From assembly GCA_019321725.1 (NCBI GenBank), contig CM033110.1, positions 18,469,278 to 18,533,277 of the forward strand: a stretch of DNA of 64,000 nt. The letters are read 5' to 3'. A program made the position numbers and the translations under genes. Shown here one piece after another: positions 58,401 to 64,000 of this stretch. The stretch is from Paulownia fortunei (Eukaryota; Streptophyta; Magnoliopsida; Lamiales; Paulowniaceae). Below the pieces are notes generated by a model. That model worked only from the letters and a program-made list of their open reading frames with translations. It did no database searches and was not told the DNA's origin. How positions within the stretch are numbered: the stretch's first letter is position 1; every line of letters starts with the position of its first letter.

Positions 58401-59253
58401 TTACAGTAATATTTCATTAAGTTGCCACAGATTGCTCTGCGTCAGGGTTATATATATATTTAATTCATGGTTGAGTTAATGTGTTATTGGTCAAAAAATA
58501 GGTTTTGATTATTTCACTCTTGTTCTTTGTTTCTAACCTTTATGCAATGGCCCCTGCATGTTTAACCTGGTTCTCCTTATTCAGGGACCCGTCTTTGCCA
58601 TGATTGGAGCTTGGCTTATTTACCAAGTTCAAAACAAAGATGTTATTGCAAGGGATGCCTCTGAAAGAATGTTTCAGAATGCAATTATCACAACAGCTCT
58701 GAGCTTTGTTCTTAGCAATTTTGGTCCAATTGATGACTGGTGAGCGAGCCGTTTTTCCCTTTAACCTCTATTGGACTTATTCACTTGTCAGTTTGTGAAC
58801 TTCTTGTTGATGCAAATTTGGTTTAGCTGAAGTGGTATCACTTGGCAACATGAAGGAAAAGGAAAAAAGGAAGTGTCAATATCAAATCTCAATCTTATAC
58901 TTGTGTATACATTTCTTGAGTTATGTTGATCTGATTAAACAATGAATTTATTTGAACTACATAGAAATATAAGCAGGTAACTAGGATTTCTCAGTGGTGA
59001 TCCTCACTGACTATGGTGTATTGTTTGCAGGGCACACTTTGCGGCGGCTTTTACTGGTATAGCATATGGGTTTGTCACATGTCCAAGTCTACAAGTGAAG
59101 GATGCATCTTCAGAAGCAGGTCAACAAGAAAGAATCACACTCGTAAGACGATATGCAGATCCCTGTAAATCACTAATGTACTTCTCCCTCTTCCTGTTGC
59201 TGTTGAGCAGTTTACTTTTCATTATCGAACCTCCACTCGATCTAATAGATTGA
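55422..59253 (+). CDS. RBL9: RBL9-like chloroplast rhomboid, probably without protease activity
   Basis: Exons: 55422-55485, 55577-55948, 56070-56244, 56342-56507, 57575-57745, 58585-58739, 59031-59253 (stop TGA), 441 aa. Exon 1 has two donors in the same phase: AAAG|GTATCA at 55486 (preferred) and T|GTGATT at 55516, which would add ten residues. The first 200 residues are a polar, Lys/Ser-rich plastid-type extension; membrane helices follow from FYLIGVLVSINIAVFLFEI. Rhomboid features: the L1-loop motif GEWWRLVTPMFLHSGIFHI, then GGTGPVFAMIGAW, where the usual GxSG serine is Thr (residue 316, at the exon 5/6 join), and AHFAAAFTGIAYGF, where the His of the catalytic pair (370) is kept. With Ser missing it should be a pseudoprotease. 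The Arabidopsis relative is RBL9 (At5g38510), assigned from memory. Confidence 0.8.
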
Positions 59254-60789
59254 AGATAGTCAGGCATCAACCAAGCAATATTCCACCATAGCAAGTAAAT
59301 ACAGTCAGTGTCTGTAGGTAACTTGCCATCAACAGCATCAGAAGATAGTAATTATCTTCTGTAGAATGCATTTGTTATCATGTATCTGCTTTCCTTTGAG
59401 TCCAGTAGAACAATCTGCTTGCAACTTTTGTTGTTTAAGGTGAAAAGACATGAAGCACCTTATCTAGTATGTATAGTTAGCAGTAGTTGATGCATGTTGT
59501 CAATGGTTTGTTCATCAAGTTCTATCATATGTAACCATATCAATTGCAAGACATTTTAGAAGGATCGAATTGGTAAATTTCGACTCTCCATCAAATTGCA
59601 AAGGTAAATTCATAATTCTTTTGGGGAAATTAATAATGAAGAATCAAAACTAAAAAGAGAGAAATAGGGAGAAAAATAAGACTCATTAAGATGCCCTCGA
59701 ATACACCTTGGATACACGTATGCAACATAGCAACATGTGTAGTACAACTACAACCTATTTTGATCGTTGTAGAAAAATTCTCAATTTTCTAATAATTTAT
59801 TTATATTGCAGATCAAATTCATTACATTGAATATATTGCACATTAGTTAAAAATGTGATCGTTGCTCCAAATTTTACACCTCATCACAATCTATGCAAAT
59901 TCTAAATAATTAGACCCAATTAATCACATAATTTTACAATAATATTTATTTTTGTGATAAACATCACAATCTATGCAAATTCTAAATAATCGGACCCAAT
60001 TAATCACATAATTTTGATTTATCATATTCTTAAAGTTTGTATATCAATCACATAATCAACTTAAGTGTGACTACTCCCTATCCAAACTAAAATTTCTCAA
60101 TGTTTTTTATTTATAATTAATTTTTGTGCCGCGCACATGTTGAACTTAAATATAAACATCGAGCCTTGAAATTATTAATTTATTTCATAAATGTTAGTTT
60201 TGTTGATCGAGTAAATTAAAGTACTTGATTCCTCTAATAAAAAAGTTGAAATAAATTACCGACTAAATACGAGGATCTAACAAATTTACGTGGTATACTG
60301 CTTTAAAAATTTATTGAATATAGGATTTAATCTTTATGCTACGAGTCTAATTTTTTATTTTAATTTAAAATTTTATTTTGTATTTAATTATAAATATATG
60401 TCAGGTATATAAATATTTTATAAATATATATTTAACATGTATTTATAAAATAAAATACAAACTAAAATAAAAAAATTGAATTACTTTTTTTTTTTTTTGC
60501 CAATGATACAAGTGGTTTTGGCCATTGCATATCAATCTTGTCTTGTTTGATTGAGATGGGCTCAAACTATCTAAAAATAGTGCCAAGTGACACACATGCA
60601 TGCAACCATCCCTTGTCAAATTAGTTGGACATGAAAATTTTATTTTGTAAGACTGAGCTGAATTGGTGATCAGGTAAACTGTTTAATTAGTTCCTGCAAA
60701 ATGATTTTTTTTCCTCCTCTCTCTATATATTTTTTAAAAAAAGGTTGGATAAATCAATATTTTCATAATCTGATGATCAAATTGATTTT
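59254..60789. other. 3' flank of the RBL9-like gene and AT-rich DNA
   Basis: The first few hundred bases should be the 3' untranslated region. No further gene is seen. A direct duplication at 59882-60015 is listed separately. Confidence 0.45.
59882..60015 (+). repeat. Direct duplication, period 80 bp
   Basis: A 54-bp segment starting CATCACAATCTATGC at 59882 recurs at 59962 with two differences (TTAGACC against TCGGACC region), separated by about 26 bp of AT-rich DNA. Confidence 0.85.
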
Positions 60790-61225
60790 GTTATCGATCA
60801 GCGGTACAATAGGTCGGACTGGTTCAACTAGTGGTCCAACCGATCTAATAAAAATTGATTATATATTTTCATTATATAATATAAAATAGTAATATAATAA
60901 ATTAATTATTATGTATTAAATTTTAAAAAAATAAATAAATAAATAAATAACTAAAAAACACATCTAACAAAGTCCAAAATATAAATAACCACATATATAT
61001 TATCAAATATCAAGTTTAAAGTTTAAACTTTTTCCAAAAAATATAAAAAAATACAAAAAGAAAATAACAAAATTGGTTATGCCAATTTTTGGACGGTTTT
61101 TTTATCAATTCGACTAATTTTAATCTATTTAACCTTATTTTTTATTTTTGATACCTAATTGTATCGAATTGACCATCAATTTTCAATCAAAATAGTTGAT
61201 TCGGTCCAATTCTAAAAATACTATA
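60790..61225 (-). mobile_element. Dispersed non-autonomous element, copy B (about 430 bp)
   Basis: Inverted relative to copy A at 13440-13870. Its edges carry AGGTCGGACTGGTTCAA and, inverted at the right, GAATTGGACCGAATCAAC-type words, giving imperfect terminal inverted repeats. The interior words match copy A in reverse complement. No coding capacity. Confidence 0.55.
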
Positions 61226-61344
61226 ATAAAGTGTCTTCTCCTCTTAATTAGAATAATTGTCTAACTCTTCTCTTCCAAAAATAATAATTACCCATTTTAC
61301 TCTCCTTATCAGTTGTATTGGTGTGACAATTACCTTTTCCATTA

Positions 61345-61383
<39 letters not shown>

Positions 61384-62975
61384 ACAGAAAATACTGATAT
61401 TATCTCAAATTTCGAGTGAACTTTTTCATCTCTTGTGCACATAAATATTCTTGCATGCTAGAGGATGTAAGTATAATTTACCAAAATATAAAGGATAATA
61501 ATTATAAAATTTACAGAGTACTTATCGAGGTGGGTCCAATAGTGTGCAATATTTCAAAATATGTAAGGAGTTTAATTATACTTTCCATAATATTTTTTAA
61601 ATTCATATTTTTTCGATTTTATTGTAATTTACTTATTTTTCAGGTTTTTTTTAATAAACTAAACACCCTATTGAGGGTAGATGATTAGTATATTGTGCTT
61701 TATAAAAGATAGCAAGAGTAATATAAGAAGAATTACTCCCTTTACAAGCTTTAACTGATTGAACTCTATGTAAAGCTAGATAAAAAAAAAAAAAAGTTTA
61801 TAAAAAGTGAATTAGTATGAATAATATATGTTTAAATGAAGGAAATTCAAGTTCATCAACTCTAATTTATCAAGAATCGTCCCTTAAAGTTGTTGTGCCA
61901 TGAAGGTACTTCAGCTGAATGTCTTACAAGCTTCATTAGTTAAGAAATTTGTAGTTAATTAGTATGTTGCAAGCTTCATTTACTTATTTTTCAGGTTTAT
62001 GATCTTGTAGTTAATTACGCTACAAATAGCATTACGTGGCATAAAGACTTTAATATTATTTCCTTGAAATAAATTATTTATACAAAATTATCAAAATGAA
62101 TCATTATAATCAAAAGGCATTGTGCCAAAAAAACTGAAGTAATTCGATTTTGATTTGCAAAAATAAAAATAAAAAATGCATCATCCGATCACCCTTTAAT
62201 AAAAGTTGATAACCTTCGTGTCTCATAGTTAAAATTTAAACCTGAATTCAACAATAAGCCTTCATACAGTCTTAAAAATAGGAAGGATTAAAGGATGACA
62301 AACAATAGTATTTCTTTACTGAAAAAAAAAAGAAAAGAAAAGGATGAATAGCACTTGACCCCTCAAACTATCTACTCAGTTACACTTTGCCCCTCTTAAT
62401 TTTTACAATAAACATTTTGCCCCTCTATGACAAACGGGTTTATATTAAAAAAATTGGATCTCTTAACTGTGAAAAGCCATTGCCCCAAAAATAGAGGGAA
62501 ATTATACATGTTGAACCAAGGAAGTTGGTGAAATAGAAAATTACTGCATACCTAGGTGAATAGGAATCACCTTTTATTTGTAGGGATAATTAGCTATGAA
62601 GCTCAGGGCTGTGTAGGAGGGAAGCTAGTGAGTCACTACCTACATCACGAACAAGCGTTAGGGGCGCTGGAGTAGTTCGGTAAAGACCCATGACGCTCAA
62701 GTCAGTAAGGTGAGTAGATGAATTAAACCACAAACTAAAGAGTACTTAAAACTTGATTGATGGCGTACCTTTCAATTATGAAATGAGGGGTATTTATAGT
62801 TGTAACGAGAGTGTAATCCTGTGTGGAGCGGTGCGTGCACCAAATATATCTTCTTGGCCTATTGGGTTGAATTTATCACATGGATCTCTTCAAATTATTT
62901 TATTGAGTTTGTTTTATTGGATCAAATCTTTGTTCCACCCCATAATATAAACGGACATCTTGAACTTAGTTTCTT
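61226..62975. other. AT-rich intergenic stretch with microsatellite and repeat fragments
   Basis: A (GT)n-(AT)n microsatellite lies at 61346-61382. At about 62350-62440 a block with ACCCCTCAAACTAT and TTTGCCCCTC words looks like one edge of a Mutator-type MITE; its partner end was not found. From about 62630 the sequence resembles a decayed LTR (GACGCTCAAGTCAGTAAGG, and a TATTTATAG TATA-like box near 62791). No gene is supported. Confidence 0.35.
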
Positions 62976-63096
62976 GACCCTATTTTGGATCTTGACTTCA
63001 TGGGCCTAATTTAGGCTCAAGGCCCATCATAAGATCTTGGACCTATTATGGACCTTGCCTTCATGGACCCAATTTGGGTTCAAGGCCCATCATAAG
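62976..63096 (+). repeat. Direct duplication, period 63 bp, in LTR-like sequence
   Basis: GACC.TATTwTGGA.CTTG.CTTCATGG, then GGCTCAAGGCCCATCATAAG or GGTTCAAGGCCCATCATAAG, occurs twice. Such AAGGCCCATCATAAG blocks are common in decayed plant LTRs, but no LTR border or partner is seen. Confidence 0.6.
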
Positions 63097-63114
63097 CCCC
63101 CCACTCTCGGTCAA

Positions 63115-63450
63115 GCCTCACGTAGAGAGGGTTGGTCAAGAGTAGAGAATGTTTCAGTGGTCACCTTTTGAGATGAATAACTTGGGGCAGATCATCTCTT
63201 GAGGTGAGTAGTTTCAGGTTGCATTCCTTGTCGAGGTGAATAACTTAGGGTAGATCACCTTTTGGGGTAAGCAACTTAGGGCAAGTCAAGTGCGATGCGT
63301 AGGTCGAGTGTGTTGCATGTGCGTTGGTCGAGTGTGCAAGTCCTATGAGCTTGTCGAGCATGACAAGTACACATGTCGACATGGAAATTATGCGAGCTTG
63401 TCGAGCGTAGGTCGGGCATGACATATGCATAGGTCAAGCATAGTGTGAGC
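63115..63450 (+). repeat. Degenerate minisatellite-like region
   Basis: Two repeat types follow each other: GAGGTGAATAACTTrGGG-like units of about 45 bp (63160-63285), and about eight scattered copies of GGTCGAGyrTG or TTGTCGAGCrTG (63285-63450). Non-coding. Confidence 0.55.
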
Positions 63451-64000
63451 TTGTTGTAATTGTCAATTGTCATATCTACATCGCTTTTGTGTTGGATCGC
63501 TTCATCTAGTTTAGGGAATTGGTTGGAAGGGTCATGTAGAGTCCAATTATTCAGTGGGATTTTTGCTCATGGTCATATATACCATTTATTATTTTCCCCA
63601 TAGTGGGAGTAACTCGAGTGAAGGAGATTAAATCTTCAAGATCATTGCCATTATTATCGTCGCACCAGAATCTAGTGAGTTTGAAAGTGAGGTCATCGCT
63701 TTTCCATCTCGAGGTGTAGCCGGGTTGGCGGATGTGTTTGCCTCTACTTGTAGTTGCATCATGGACGTTAAGTTATTGACACACATTTATGCGTTGGTGG
63801 ACTCACATTATTTGGCCCATTTTCTTTGTTGGATGCATGGTTGATCTACTTCATTTTTGCATCTAATGCCTTTTCATTTGCGCAAGTTCTCATAGACTGG
63901 TTCTTCGTACCCTTCTGTTGGAAAGAGCATGCCACCTCTTCAGGGTGATGAGAGTGGTGATGATTGATGTGACACTGATGTATGTCGGCACACGTGATGG
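63451..64000. other. Unassigned sequence at the window end
   Basis: Base composition is less AT-rich than before, which may mean the edge of a decayed retrotransposon, but no open frame with a known domain is seen. Confidence 0.3.

Overview
The window is nuclear DNA of a flowering plant, very probably a eudicot. It is AT-rich, its genes have many small exons with GT-AG introns (one GC-AG), and it carries plant-type transposons, an NLR pseudogene and nuclear-encoded chloroplast proteins. The N-terminal part of the NLR pseudogene resembles the R1-type NLRs common in asterids, which hints at an asterid, but this is not proven. All exon models come from splice-site and reading-phase matching by eye; no alignment or transcript was available.

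Layout. (1) 1-7164: the 3' part of a conserved plant protein gene that starts outside the window. Its introns hold a hAT-type MITE and an organelle-derived rbcL scrap, and it has two competing last exons next to a tandem duplication. (2) 7165-16430: intergenic, with a Harbinger-like element of about 960 bp, another hAT MITE, a poly-G run and old AT-rich repeats. (3) 16431-19726: a five-exon gene for a plant protein of about 300 aa of unknown function, with a basic, Cys-rich C-terminus. (4) 19727-33900: a repeat-rich stretch with a Ty3/gypsy 5' LTR plus decayed gag, a CC-NB-LRR pseudogene with several stops and frameshifts, and diverged copies of dispersed repeats, ending in a 715-bp foldback element. 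(5) 34132-46951: APE1-like gene (DUF2854, thylakoid protein) whose fifth intron... counted here as the intron after exon 4, contains a complete 5038-bp Ty1/copia element on the opposite strand, with matching 5-bp target-site duplications. (6) 48019-53528, minus strand: a protein with a CDCA7/R1-type zinc finger, a DDT domain and a WHIM-like region, convergent with APE1. (7) 55422-59253: RBL9-like chloroplast rhomboid, divergent from the zinc-finger gene, with a G-box in the shared 1.9-kb upstream region. (8) 59254-64000: repeats and remnants of an LTR-like sequence.

How the genes relate. APE1 and RBL9 are both predicted chloroplast membrane proteins and the zinc-finger/DDT gene is predicted nuclear. 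From memory, the Arabidopsis relatives (At5g38660, At5g38690, At5g38510) lie close together on chromosome 5, so the trio looks like a conserved syntenic block rather than a functional operon. The most unusual sequence feature is inside the copia element: a segment at 42053-42240 ordered Z'-X-Y-Z-X', the signature of a strand-switching replication error in its protease region.
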